Origin: CAIKZZ01 sp037443765
Lineage (GTDB): Bacteria > Pseudomonadota > Gammaproteobacteria > Steroidobacterales > Steroidobacteraceae
Direction: 5' to 3'
Assembly: GCA_037443765.1 (NCBI GenBank)
Contig: JBBINS010000001.1
Coordinates: 62,001-126,000, forward strand
Length of the DNA stretch: 64,000 nt
How positions within the stretch are numbered: the stretch's first letter is position 1; each line of letters starts with the position of its first letter. Of this stretch, positions 51,335 to 59,961 are shown one piece after another. A model generated the notes under the pieces. The model did not search any database. It saw only the letters and a list, made by a program, of their open reading frames with translations, and was not told the origin of the DNA. A program made the translations under genes and the position numbers.

Positions 51335-53750
51335 GCAGGTCGATGCCGTAACGCCGCGGCGGGTTGACGGAAGCGATCGGCGTGCCGAAGGTGGAAGCGG
51401 TGATGTTGTTGATGCCGGTCACGTAGCGCTTGTCGAAGAGGTTCGTGCCGTACAGCGACACGCCCCACTTGCCCGTCGTGCTGCGCCAGCCGATCCGCGC
51501 GTCGGTCTGGTTCTCCGCGACGCCGAGCGGGAATGACGCCTGCGGCAGGCAGACTCGCGTGGCGACCGATTCGCCGTTGCAGCGCGTTTCGCCGCGGTAG
51601 CTGTGCGAGACGAACACGTCCACCGATCCGCTGTCGAGGAGCGCGACGATGTAGTCGGCGCTCGCGGCGAACGACCACGTCGGCTCGCCCGTCGGCTGGC
51701 CCGCGAGATCCGCGCCGTTGGTCGGCGACACGTAACGCGTATACGTCGAGTCGATGTAGGCCGTGGTGAGGCCGAAGGTGAGCGACGAAATCGGCTGCCA
51801 GCGCGCATCGAGATCGACGCCGTAGGCCTTCTGGTCGCTCTCGGACACCGTGTACTGCGGGACGGTCGAGCCCGGCACCGGGGTCAGCACCAGCGACTGC
51901 TTGTTCTTGTACGCGTAGTAGTAGACCGCGCCGTTCAGCACGAGATGCGTCTCGGGGAATGCGGTCTTGAAGCCGAGCTCGTAGTTCCAGACGTCCTCGT
52001 TGTCGTACTTGCCGTTGATCTGTACCGCATCGAAGCCGCCGGGCGTGAAGCCCTTGGCGACGGACGCGTACACCATGGCATTCGGGTCGAGCTTGTAGTC
52101 GAGTACGACGCGCGGACTGACGTCGCTCCAGGATCCGGACGTTGCGTAGGCGTATGGATTGCCGATCGTCTGCCCGTACTGGAATATGAAGTTCTGCTGG
52201 TAGGTCTGGATCGGATACGGCCACTGCGTGAAGAACCCGGCCTGGTTGAGCGCGCCGAGCGCGGCATCCAGCGCCGGCGCGTTGCGCGGCGGCGCGAGCC
52301 AGGCGAAATCCTTCTCGTCGTGCGAGTAGCGCAGGCCGGTCGTCAGGTTGAGAGCGTCCGTCAGGTGCCAGATCACGTCGCCGAAGATGCCGAGCGACTT
52401 GAATCGCCCGTCGTCGATCATGTCCTCCTCCCACGGCAGGCCCATCAGGCTGATCGGGATGCCGTTCCCGGCGAGGAAGGCGCTGGTCGGGCCGAACAGG
52501 CCACCGGGCGCGCCGCCGACGTTGTTCAGCAGCGTGTCGAGGCCGTCGGTGTAGGCGTGCGTGGCGCTCGTCTGCTGCGCATGCTCGTACGAGTAGCTGA
52601 TGCCCGCGACCCAGTCGACGAGCCGCGTCTTCCCGGAGAGCTTGAACTCCTGGTACCAGGCCGCGTTGTGCTCGATGTTGTCCGTGTCGAAGTACGTCGA
52701 GAGGCCGTCGGTGCCAGTCTCCGATTCGAGGTTGCTGGTGCGGAACTGACGCCAGTCGGTCGTCGAGACGAGCTGGACGTCGCCGAAGCGCTTCTCGAAC
52801 GACAGCACGAAGTCGTCGAACTTCCGGTTCTCGGTGTTGCCGACCTCGTCGTTGTAGATCGGCGCCGTGATCGGGTTCAGGAACGTCGCTCCGGTCGCGT
52901 CGGGCGGGAACGGCGGCGTTCCCGCCGGCGGGGCCGTGAAGCCGCCGGCCGGCGCCGGAATCAGCCCTATGGCGACGCGCGCCAGCTGGTTCAGCGAGTC
53001 GTGGTTCCATGCGAGCAGCAGCTTCGTGTCCGCATCGATGTCCCAGCGGAACGCAGCGCGGCCGGCCCAGTTCTTCTCCGGGTTCAGCTTCTGCCCGGTG
53101 GCGGCGTCGGTCAGGAAGCCGTCGGACTTGTTGCTGACGGCGTTGAAGCGCAGCGCCATGCCATCGCCCAGCGGCACGTTGAGCATGCCCTCGTAGCGCT
53201 GCTTGCCCTCGTTCCCGTAGCGCACGTCGAGGCTGCCTTCGAGAACGTCGGTGGGCTTCTTCGTGACGATCGAGATGGCGCCGGCGGCACTGCTGCGCCC
53301 GAGCAGCGTGCCCTGCGGGCCCTTCAGCACCTCGATGCGCTCGATGTCGTTGAAGGCGAGGAACGAGGCGCCCGAGCGGGCCGCGTACACGCCGTCGACG
53401 TAGACCCCGACCGCCGGATCCGTACCGACGCCGAAGTCGCTCGCGCCGATGCCCCGCAACTGGTAGTGCGGCTGCGTCGGGCTGTCGCCCGACACGACGA
53501 GCCCCGGAACCCACTTGTCCATCTGCGCCATGTCGTCGGCGGCGTGCTTCTGTACCAGGTCGGTGGTCAGCACCTGGACCGCGATGGGGACGTCCTGCAG
53601 CTTTTGCTCGCGGCGCTGCGCCGTGACGACGATCTCGCCGAGGGACTCCACGGCGCCGGAGCCGGTGCTCGCGGTCTGGGCGAGGACGGGGCCCGCGGCC
53701 AGGCAGGTTCCGCCGGCAGCGAGCGACAGGATGAGCTTTCGAATTGCCAA
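51321..53750 (-). CDS. TonB-dependent receptor
   Basis: Outer membrane active transporter of about 809 aa. After the signal peptide (LILSLAAGGTCLAAGPVLA) come a TonB-box-like GEIVVTAQRREQ, a plug domain (DVPIAVQVLT, RGIGASDFGVGTDPAVGVYVDGVYAAR, IEVLKGPQGTLLGRSSAAGAI) and a 22-strand barrel ending RRYGIDLHAAF. I set the start at TTG 53750, preceded by AAGGGGG; the frame is open to an ATG at 53876 but that adds 42 residues before the signal peptide. The plug resembles sphingomonad/gammaproteobacterial receptors for siderophores or plant and sterol-like compounds. First gene of the cytochrome operon. Confidence 0.88.
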   Translation of the reverse strand: MAIRKLILSLAAGGTCLAAGPVLAQTASTGSGAVESLGEIVVTAQRREQKLQDVPIAVQVLTTDLVQKHAADDMAQMDKWVPGLVVSGDSPTQPHYQLRGIGASDFGVGTDPAVGVYVDGVYAARSGASFLAFNDIERIEVLKGPQGTLLGRSSAAGAISIVTKKPTDVLEGSLDVRYGNEGKQRYEGMLNVPLGDGMALRFNAVSNKSDGFLTDAATGQKLNPEKNWAGRAAFRWDIDADTKLLLAWNHDSLNQLARVAIGLIPAPAGGFTAPPAGTPPFPPDATGATFLNPITAPIYNDEVGNTENRKFDDFVLSFEKRFGDVQLVSTTDWRQFRTSNLESETGTDGLSTYFDTDNIEHNAAWYQEFKLSGKTRLVDWVAGISYSYEHAQQTSATHAYTDGLDTLLNNVGGAPGGLFGPTSAFLAGNGIPISLMGLPWEEDMIDDGRFKSLGIFGDVIWHLTDALNLTTGLRYSHDEKDFAWLAPPRNAPALDAALGALNQAGFFTQWPYPIQTYQQNFIFQYGQTIGNPYAYATSGSWSDVSPRVVLDYKLDPNAMVYASVAKGFTPGGFDAVQINGKYDNEDVWNYELGFKTAFPETHLVLNGAVYYYAYKNKQSLVLTPVPGSTVPQYTVSESDQKAYGVDLDARWQPISSLTFGLTTAYIDSTYTRYVSPTNGADLAGQPTGEPTWSFAASADYIVALLDSGSVDVFVSHSYRGETRCNGESVATRVCLPQASFPLGVAENQTDARIGWRSTTGKWGVSLYGTNLFDKRYVTGINNITASTFGTPIASVNPPRRYGIDLHAAF

Positions 53751-53884
53751 GAGACCCCCTTCGCGGACGTCCGGGAGGCGTCCGTTTTGAACAGTGAGGC
53801 GTTGATGCCGGCCGGATGCCCCGGCCTGCGACCCCCCCGATACGACGCAACGGGCCGCGCTTAGCGGCGGCGCCATGCGCGCCC

Positions 53885-53913
53885 GTTATACTGGGTCGCT
53901 GCCCGCTTGTCAC
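53885..53913 (-). promoter_or_regulatory. sigma-70-like promoter of TonB receptor operon
   Basis: Minus-strand -35 GTGACA (53908-53913) and -10 TATAAC (53885-53890) separated by exactly 17 bases. The expected transcript start is near 53878, giving a leader of about 128 bases before TTG 53750. The leader contains a GGACG/CGTCC hairpin close to the start codon. Confidence 0.6.
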
Positions 53914-53915
53914 TC

Positions 53916-53939
53916 CAAACTCGGAGGTCACCGAGTTTG
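53916..53939. promoter_or_regulatory. perfect inverted-repeat operator candidate
   Basis: Nine-base arms CAAACTCGG and CCGAGTTTG, fully complementary, around a 6-base spacer (AGGTCA). It lies two bases upstream of the -35 element of the TonB receptor promoter and 95 bases before the divergent TetR-type gene. Length and symmetry are typical of TetR-family operators. Confidence 0.6.
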
Positions 53940-54034
53940 CGTCGGTGATTCCCCGAGCCTTTATGTAGCATCGCCGCAACGGGCTTGCGCCCCGCCGGCG
54001 GCCGGCTAGACTCGCGCGGGGAAACGGGGACCTC

Positions 54035-54700
54035 ATGCGACGAAACGCGCTCCTGCCGCGGCCCGCGCCGGTACCACGCACGCAGCGTCGCGGTGACCGG
54101 CGCCGCGAGCGGCTGCTGAGCGCCGCCCGCGAACTGATCGCGCGCCTGCCGCTGGCGGGCGTGACATACGCGGGCGTGTGTGCCCGTGCGGGTGTGCCCG
54201 CGAGTTCCGCCCATCATTTCTATCCGGATCTCGACGCGGTCTATCGCGCCCTGCTCGAGGCACACCGCACGGAAATGGACGCGGCCCTGATGCGACCGCT
54301 GAGGGCGCGCGACACGCGCTCGTGGCAGGCGGTCGTCGGGTGCTTCGTCGATCGCGCCGCGCGCTACCACCGTGCGCACCCGGTCGGTGCCAAGCTTGCG
54401 ATCGGTGGCGAGACACCGCCGCAGATCAAGCGCATCGACCGCGACGCGGACCGGGGCCGCGCCGGCTTCGCGATGGGCGTGATCGAGAAGTGCTTCGTCG
54501 TGCCACGGTTCGCCGACAAGAGGCGTGTCGCGTACGTGGCCACCGAGCTCGTAGACGCGGTCTTCACGACCGCGATGCTCGAGTCCGGGCGCCTCGGGCC
54601 GACCTACGTGAGGCTCGCGAAGCTCGCCGTGATCGGTTTCCTGTCACCGTACCTCGGCGACAGCCTGCCGCTTCGGCAGCCTGCCCGGCCGCGCGACTAG
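54035..54700 (+). CDS. TetR/AcrR family transcriptional regulator
   Basis: A 221-residue regulator with an N-terminal HTH: RRRERLLSAARELIARLPLAGVTYAGVCARAGVPASSAHHFYPDLDAVYRALL, where YAGVCARAGVPASSAHHFY is the helix-turn-helix. The rest is a variable helical ligand domain. Divergent from the TonB receptor operon, whose promoter carries a strong inverted repeat, so it probably controls that operon and itself. It overlaps the convergent LysR stop by four bases. Confidence 0.85.
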   Translation: MRRNALLPRPAPVPRTQRRGDRRRERLLSAARELIARLPLAGVTYAGVCARAGVPASSAHHFYPDLDAVYRALLEAHRTEMDAALMRPLRARDTRSWQAVVGCFVDRAARYHRAHPVGAKLAIGGETPPQIKRIDRDADRGRAGFAMGVIEKCFVVPRFADKRRVAYVATELVDAVFTTAMLESGRLGPTYVRLAKLAVIGFLSPYLGDSLPLRQPARPRD

Positions 54701-55605
54701 CGCGGCGGTCCGGCGGCGGTCACGGCGACCAGCCAGTCGTGCACGAGGCGCACGTGCGGCTCGCCGATCCGGCGGCTGTCGCAGCTGATCTGATAGGAAT
54801 TCTGCGGGATCTCGACGTCCGCGACGGCGCGCAGCGCCCCACGGCGCAGGTAGGCATCGGCGGCCACCACGGAACCGAGCACCACGCCGAGCCCCGCGGC
54901 GGCCGCCTCGAGCGCGAGCGCGTGGTCCGAGAACGCGGGCCCGGCGTCGGCGTCTCGGGCTGGGACCCCGGCGCGTTCGAACCAGGCGCGCCACGTGACG
55001 GCGCCCTCGTCGTGCAGCAGCGGCCACTGCTGCAGCGCTGCCGGCGTCGCCGGCGCGCCGCCCCGTGCGGCGATCAGCGACGGCGCGGCGAGGGCCCGCC
55101 GGCAGTCTGGAAGCAGCAGGCGCGCGAGCGTGTGGGCCCCGGTGGCGCGCGTCTGCGCCGAGATCAGGATGTCGACTTCGTCGTAGTCGAAGTCGACGGC
55201 GCGCTCCGACGTGTCGAGCCACACGTCGATGTCCGGATGGGCCTCGCGAAGCGCGGTCAGCCGCGGGAGCAGGTAGCCACGCGCGAACGCCGAGCTCGTG
55301 TAGACGATCACCGAACGGGGTTTGCGGTACGGCGTGAGGCGCGCGACGCCGTCGTCGAGCGTGCGCAGCACGCGCGCAACCGTCTGCGCGAAGTCCTTGC
55401 CGGCGTCGGTGAGCACGACCGACCGGGCCACGCGGCGGAACAGCGGCTGGCCGAGTTCGTGCTCAAGCGTGCGGATCTGGTGGCTGATCGCCGAGTGCGT
55501 GAGGTGGAGCTCGTCCGCGGCGTCCGCGAAGCTGCCGAGGCGGGCCGCGGCCTCGAAGCCGCGCAACGTGCTGAGACTGGAGCTGAGGGGATTCGGCACC
55601 TTCAT
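54697..55605 (-). CDS. LysR family transcriptional regulator (GcvA-like)
   Basis: A 302-residue LTTR. The winged HTH is LSTLRGFEAAARLGSFADAADELHLTHSAISHQIRTLEHELGQPLF, followed by the periplasmic-binding-like effector domain. The subfamily resembles GcvA/AmpR. ATG 55605 fits the family N-terminus; the frame is open to 55641. It is transcribed divergently from the agmatine/putrescine operon across a 147-base AT-rich gap and is the obvious candidate activator of it. Confidence 0.88.
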   Translation of the reverse strand: MKVPNPLSSSLSTLRGFEAAARLGSFADAADELHLTHSAISHQIRTLEHELGQPLFRRVARSVVLTDAGKDFAQTVARVLRTLDDGVARLTPYRKPRSVIVYTSSAFARGYLLPRLTALREAHPDIDVWLDTSERAVDFDYDEVDILISAQTRATGAHTLARLLLPDCRRALAAPSLIAARGGAPATPAALQQWPLLHDEGAVTWRAWFERAGVPARDADAGPAFSDHALALEAAAAGLGVVLGSVVAADAYLRRGALRAVADVEIPQNSYQISCDSRRIGEPHVRLVHDWLVAVTAAGPPR

Positions 55606-55667
55606 ATGAAGACAAAATTTCATCGATACGTCAAGAAACAATCGCTTTTCTTTAGTAACGACCGATG

Positions 55668-55688
55668 ATTGAATCGGCCGTGTTCGAT
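55668..55688. promoter_or_regulatory. LysR-type box candidate
   Basis: Imperfect dyad ATTGAA, nine bases, TTCGAT (one mismatch) that includes the T-N11-A pattern of LysR-type binding sites, in the divergent gap between the LysR gene and the agmatine operon. A separate 10-bp palindrome, TTCATATGAA, spans the LysR start codon (55601-55610). Confidence 0.4.
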
Positions 55689-55709
55689 CGTCGCTCGTGC
55701 AGCACCGCC

Positions 55710-55721
55710 TCTATTAATAGA
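55710..55721. promoter_or_regulatory. 12-bp perfect palindrome upstream of agmatine operon
   Basis: TCTATTAATAGA, fully palindromic, 32 bases before the TTG start of the first agmatine deiminase. It could overlap the -10 region (TATTAA) and act as a regulator site. Confidence 0.4.
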
Positions 55722-55752
55722 CAGCGACGGACCCCTGGGATGGAGGACGACC

Positions 55753-56790
55753 TTGGCAGCGCGGATTACGAATCGCATGCTCGATGAGGCGCGCCTCAAG
55801 CGCTGCCGCATGCCCGCCGAGTTCGAGCGGCATGCCGCCACGTGGATGGCGTGGCCGACGCGCCGTTCGATCTGGGCCGGGTACTTTACGGAGGTGAAGT
55901 CCGACTACGCGCGGCTCGCCCAGGCGATCGCGCGCTTCGAACCGGTGCGGATGGTGGCCGCGCCTGCGGACGCTGCCGAGGCCCGCATGCAGTGCGGCGC
56001 CGCCGTCACCGTGGTCGAGCTGCCGATCGACGATTCGTGGACGCGCGATTCCGGGCCGATCTTCCTCGTCGACCAGGACGGCGGGCTCGCCGCTTCGGCA
56101 TGGCGCTTCACCGCGTGGGGCCACAAGTACCATCCGCACGATCAGGACGCGTTGCTCGGGCGCCGGATCGCCGCGCACCTCGACGTGCCGCTTGTCACAT
56201 CCGATCTCGCGCTCGAGGGTGGCGCGATCCTCGTCGACGGCGAGGGCACGCTGGTCACGACCGAGACGTGCCTGCTCAACGAAAACCGAAATCCCGGGTT
56301 CAGCCGGGGCGAGATCGATGCGGAGCTGAAGCGGGTGTTCGGCGTCGAGAAGATCGTCTGGCTCCCGGGCGATCCGCTCGAGACCGAGACCAACGGCCAC
56401 ATCGACGGGCTGATGGCATTCTCGGCACCGGGTCGCGCGCTTTTCGAGGTCAACGCCGACACCGCCGATCCCCGCTTCGAAATCCTGCGCGAGAACCGCC
56501 GGGCGCTCGAGCTCGCGACCGACGCGCGGGGCCGCCGCATCGAGATCGTGCCGATCGAAGAGGCCGACCGGTCGACCGAGGTCGGGGACCGCTACTGCCG
56601 CTCGTACGTCAACTTCTACATCGTGAACGGCGCCGTGATCGCGCCGGCGTACCAGCGGCCATCGGACCAGCGTGTCGCGGCGGTCCTCGGCGCAGCGTTT
56701 CCCGACCGCGAGATCGTCATGCTGCCGATCGGGCGGATCGCAACCGGGGGCGGAGGCTTCCATTGCGTCACGCAGCAGCAGCCGGCGTGA
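55753..56790 (+). CDS. aguA: agmatine deiminase, copy 1
   Basis: Agmatine iminohydrolase of 345 aa converting agmatine to N-carbamoylputrescine and ammonia. Guanidine-modifying fold motifs: MPAEFERHAATWMAWP, DDSWTRDSGPIFLV, EGGAILVDGEGTLVTTETCLLNENRNP, NGHIDGLMAF (His/Asp) and the catalytic cysteine in GGGGFHC (about Cys338). I use TTG 55753 because GGAGG sits six bases before it; ATG 55777 is the alternative. First gene of the putrescine operon, 12 bases from copy 2. Confidence 0.9.
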   Translation: MAARITNRMLDEARLKRCRMPAEFERHAATWMAWPTRRSIWAGYFTEVKSDYARLAQAIARFEPVRMVAAPADAAEARMQCGAAVTVVELPIDDSWTRDSGPIFLVDQDGGLAASAWRFTAWGHKYHPHDQDALLGRRIAAHLDVPLVTSDLALEGGAILVDGEGTLVTTETCLLNENRNPGFSRGEIDAELKRVFGVEKIVWLPGDPLETETNGHIDGLMAFSAPGRALFEVNADTADPRFEILRENRRALELATDARGRRIEIVPIEEADRSTEVGDRYCRSYVNFYIVNGAVIAPAYQRPSDQRVAAVLGAAFPDREIVMLPIGRIATGGGGFHCVTQQQPA

Positions 56791-56802
56791 GGGAACTCTG
56801 AG

Positions 56803-57906
56803 GTGGGGGCGGCACCGGGCACCGGCATCTCGTTTCGCGCGCCGACCGCGCCGGTTCTCCGGCCGGTACCGTCCGTGCAGGCACCGGCGCAGCAAGGCTA
56901 TCGCATGCCGGCGGAATTCGAGCCGCACGCGCGCCTGTGGATGGCGTGGCCCGGCGACGCGACCCGGACGTGGGCGGACCCGTCGATCACGGCGACCGTG
57001 CGCGACCTCGCCCGGACGGCGCGCCGGTTCGAGCCGGTCGGGGTCCTCGTCCCGCCGCATCGTCGCCGGGAAGCCGCATCGCTGCTCGGCCCCGGCATCG
57101 ACCTGGTCGATGCCGCCGTTGACGACATCTGGGTGCGCGATTCCGGGCCGACGTTCCTCGTGCGCCCCGACGGACGCCTCGCGGCCACGACCTGGAGCTT
57201 CAACGCCTGGGGCGACAAGTTCGACGGCTACGACGCCGACAAGGCGCTCGCGCCGCTCGTCGCGACGGCCCGCGGTGCACGCGCATTCACCGCGCCGATC
57301 ATCACCGAAGGCGGAGCGCTGCACGTCGACGGGCAGGGCACGGTGGTCGTCACCGAAAGCGCACTCCTGAACCCGAACCGCAACCCGGGCCTGACCCGCG
57401 ACGAGGTCGAGGCGGGGCTGAACGGCTGGCTCGGGACCGAGAAAGTCGTCTGGATCCCGGGCGAACGCTGGGATTCGATTACCGACGGTCACATCGATGG
57501 CCTGATGACGTTCGTGCGGCCCGGCGCGGCGCTGTTCGAAGTCTCGTCCGACCCCACCCATCCCCGCTACCATCTGCTGCGGGAGCAGGCGCACGCCCTC
57601 GAGCTCGCGACGGACGCGCGGGGCCGTCGGATCGAGGTGAGCCGGCTCGGGGGCCCGCGCGAGCTGCCGAGCGAGTCGCGCCACTTCTGCGGAATCTACG
57701 TGAACTGCCTGATCCTCAACGACGCCGTCCTGATCCCCGCCTTCGGCGATCGCGCCGCGGACGCGGCCGCGCTCGCGACGTTCCAGGACGCGTTCAAGGA
57801 CCGAGAAATCGTGTCGCTGCGGGTCGATGCGATCTGCGCCGGCGGCGGCGGCATCCACTGTGTGACCCAGCAGGAACCCGCGGCGGTTCCGGCGGCCGCG
57901 TCTTGA
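56803..57906 (+). CDS. aguA: agmatine deiminase, copy 2
   Basis: A second, clearly diverged agmatine deiminase paralogue (367 aa) directly after the first. It has its own MPAEFEPHARLWMAWP, DDIWVRDSGPTFLV, EGGALHVDGQGTVVVTESALLNPNRNP, DGHIDGLMTF and catalytic GGGGIHC (about Cys353). The N-terminal 34 residues (PGTGISFRAPTAPV) are extra and look like low-complexity leader. Start GTG 56803. All catalytic residues remain, so both copies are probably active, perhaps with different substrate preference or regulation. Confidence 0.88.
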   Translation: MGAAPGTGISFRAPTAPVLRPVPSVQAPAQQGYRMPAEFEPHARLWMAWPGDATRTWADPSITATVRDLARTARRFEPVGVLVPPHRRREAASLLGPGIDLVDAAVDDIWVRDSGPTFLVRPDGRLAATTWSFNAWGDKFDGYDADKALAPLVATARGARAFTAPIITEGGALHVDGQGTVVVTESALLNPNRNPGLTRDEVEAGLNGWLGTEKVVWIPGERWDSITDGHIDGLMTFVRPGAALFEVSSDPTHPRYHLLREQAHALELATDARGRRIEVSRLGGPRELPSESRHFCGIYVNCLILNDAVLIPAFGDRAADAAALATFQDAFKDREIVSLRVDAICAGGGGIHCVTQQEPAAVPAAAS

Positions 57907-57925
57907 CTACCGGAGAGGGACCAGC

Positions 57926-58825
57926 ATGCGCAACGTAACTTTGGCCGCGACGCAGTTTGCCTGTACCTGGGATCGCGCCCGAAACGTGGCCACCGCCGAA
58001 CGCCTCGTGCGGCAGGCCGCCGCACAGGGCGCGAACGTCGTGCTGCTGCAGGAGCTGTTCGAGACGCCTTACTTCTGCGCGGTGCAGAAGCGGGCGTTCT
58101 ACGAACTCGCCTCGCCGGTGGCGAACCACCCGACGGTCGAGCATTTCCGCCGCATTGCGGCCGCACTCCATGTCGTCATTCCGGTGTCGATCTACGAGCG
58201 GGCCGGCGAGGCACTGTTCAACTCGGTCGTCGTCGTCGACGCCGACGGCGGCATCGCCGGCCATTACCGCAAGAGCCACATCCCGCAGTTCCCGGGGTAC
58301 GAGGAGAAGTACTACTTCTCGCCGGGTGACACCGGGTTCCACCGGATCCCGACGGCGTTCGGCTCGATGGGCATCGCGATCTGCTGGGACCAGTGGTTCC
58401 CGGAGGCGGCCCGCGCACTCGTGCTGGGTGGCGCCGAGTTCCTCCTCTACCCGACCGCGATCGGCAGCGAGCCGAGCGACCCGTCGCTCGACTCGATGGA
58501 GCACTGGCGTATGGTCATGCGCGGTCATGCCGCGGCGAACATGGTCCCGGTCGTGGCCTCGAACCGCATCGGCGAGGAGACGACGGACGGCGTGTCGATG
58601 ACCTTCTACGGGTCGTCATTCATCGCCGGTCCGACGGGCGCCCTCGCGGCGGAGGCCGACCGGCAAAGCGAGGGCGTGCTGACCGCGACCTTCGATCTCG
58701 ACCGCTGCCGCTCTGAGCGCACCAACTGGGGGACGTTCCGGGACCGGCGCCCGGACCTCTACGCCCCATTGCTGTCGCTCGACGGGCAGCCGCGCGCCGC
58801 GGTTCCCGCGAAGCTGTCGGCCTGA
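57926..58825 (+). CDS. aguB: N-carbamoylputrescine amidase
   Basis: Nitrilase-superfamily hydrolase of 299 aa completing putrescine synthesis from agmatine, with release of ammonia and carbon dioxide. The catalytic triad is Glu43 (LLQELFETPYF), Lys116 (YRKSHIP) and Cys153 (ICWDQWFPE). GDTGF and NRIGEE are also characteristic. Length is standard for AguB. ATG 57926 follows copy 2 by 19 bases with GGAGAGGG upstream. Confidence 0.95.
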   Translation: MRNVTLAATQFACTWDRARNVATAERLVRQAAAQGANVVLLQELFETPYFCAVQKRAFYELASPVANHPTVEHFRRIAAALHVVIPVSIYERAGEALFNSVVVVDADGGIAGHYRKSHIPQFPGYEEKYYFSPGDTGFHRIPTAFGSMGIAICWDQWFPEAARALVLGGAEFLLYPTAIGSEPSDPSLDSMEHWRMVMRGHAAANMVPVVASNRIGEETTDGVSMTFYGSSFIAGPTGALAAEADRQSEGVLTATFDLDRCRSERTNWGTFRDRRPDLYAPLLSLDGQPRAAVPAKLSA

Positions 58826-58830
58826 CGGGA

Positions 58831-59949
58831 GTGGCGAGACCCGCGCGAGGGATGCTCCGCCAGCTGGCGCGGGTCCTGGCGTTCGCCGGCGCCGTGCTCG
58901 CGACCAGCGCCCGCGCCGAGCCGTCGCGTGTCGTCAACATCTACTCGTGGGCGGAGTATTTTCCGCCGTCGATCCTGAAGAAGTTCGAGGCCGAGACCGG
59001 GATCAAGGTCAATTACTCGGTGATGGACTCGAACGACGTCATGGAGACCACGCTGTCGGCCGGCCACTCCGGCTTCGATCTGGTGACCGTCAACGCGTCG
59101 CCGCACCTTGGGCGCGAGATCCCGAAGCACCTCTGGCAGAAGCTCGACAAATCCCGATTGAAGAACCTCGCCAATGCCGACCCGTCGGTCATGAAGGCAC
59201 TGCGCCGCGTGGACCCGGAGAACGCGTACGCGCTCCCTTGGATGTGGGGCACCCTCGGCGTCATGTACAACCCCGACCTCGTGCGGCCGCGCCTCCCGCC
59301 GGGCCCGACCCGGGCGATCGACATGGTCTTCAAGCCCGACGTCGTCGCGCGCTTCAAGGACTGCGGCGTGACGGTGCTCGACGCGTGGGTCGACATGCTG
59401 CCGATGCTGTCCGCCTGGCTCGGCCAGCCGGAGCTGTCGGCGGACCCGCAGTCGCTGGCGGCGCTCGCCGCGGCGTACAAGGCAATCCGTCCGTCGATCC
59501 GCCGGGTCACGACCTCCGGCTACTACCAGCAGCTCGCGGAGGGCGAGAGCTGCGTCGCCATCGGCTACTCCGGCGACGCGATGGTTGCGCGCAGGCTGGC
59601 GGCCGAAGCCGGCAGCGGCGTCAACGTCGAGTACGCATACCCGGAAGGCACCGTCGGCATCTTCGTCGACAGCTTCGCCATTCCCGCGGACGCGCCGCAC
59701 CCGGACGCCGCGCACGTGTTCATTGACTTCGCGATGCGCCCGGAGATTGCCGCCGAGGCGGCCGCCTACATCGGCTTTGCGAGCGGCAACGCGGCCGCGA
59801 TCCCGTTGCTCGATGAGAGCATGCGCGACAATCCCGCTATCTACCCGCCGGCGGCGGTCCGCGAGCGCTTCTCGATGGGGCGCCCGTACACGCTGGACGA
59901 GGAGCGGGCGTTCGCGCGGGCGTGGCTGCGCATGAAAACCGGACACTGA
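58831..59949 (+). CDS. potF: putrescine/polyamine ABC transporter substrate-binding protein
   Basis: Periplasmic binding protein of 372 aa, PotF/PotD type. Signal peptide (LAFAGAVLATSARA) is followed by RVVNIYSWAEYFPPSILKKFEAETGIKVNYSVMDSNDVMETTL, typical of polyamine-binding proteins, then YALPWMWGTLGVMYNP and WVDMLPMLSAWLG. Likely binds putrescine, but agmatine would also fit this operon. Start GTG 58831, five bases after aguB; ATG 58852 is possible. Confidence 0.88.
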   Translation: MARPARGMLRQLARVLAFAGAVLATSARAEPSRVVNIYSWAEYFPPSILKKFEAETGIKVNYSVMDSNDVMETTLSAGHSGFDLVTVNASPHLGREIPKHLWQKLDKSRLKNLANADPSVMKALRRVDPENAYALPWMWGTLGVMYNPDLVRPRLPPGPTRAIDMVFKPDVVARFKDCGVTVLDAWVDMLPMLSAWLGQPELSADPQSLAALAAAYKAIRPSIRRVTTSGYYQQLAEGESCVAIGYSGDAMVARRLAAEAGSGVNVEYAYPEGTVGIFVDSFAIPADAPHPDAAHVFIDFAMRPEIAAEAAAYIGFASGNAAAIPLLDESMRDNPAIYPPAAVRERFSMGRPYTLDEERAFARAWLRMKTGH

Positions 59950-59961
59950 ACGGGGAAATGA

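Noticed and set aside
53751..53878. Cobalamin or other riboswitch in the TonB receptor leader
   Set aside because: No recognisable conserved box; only a short GGACG/CGTCC hairpin near the start codon.
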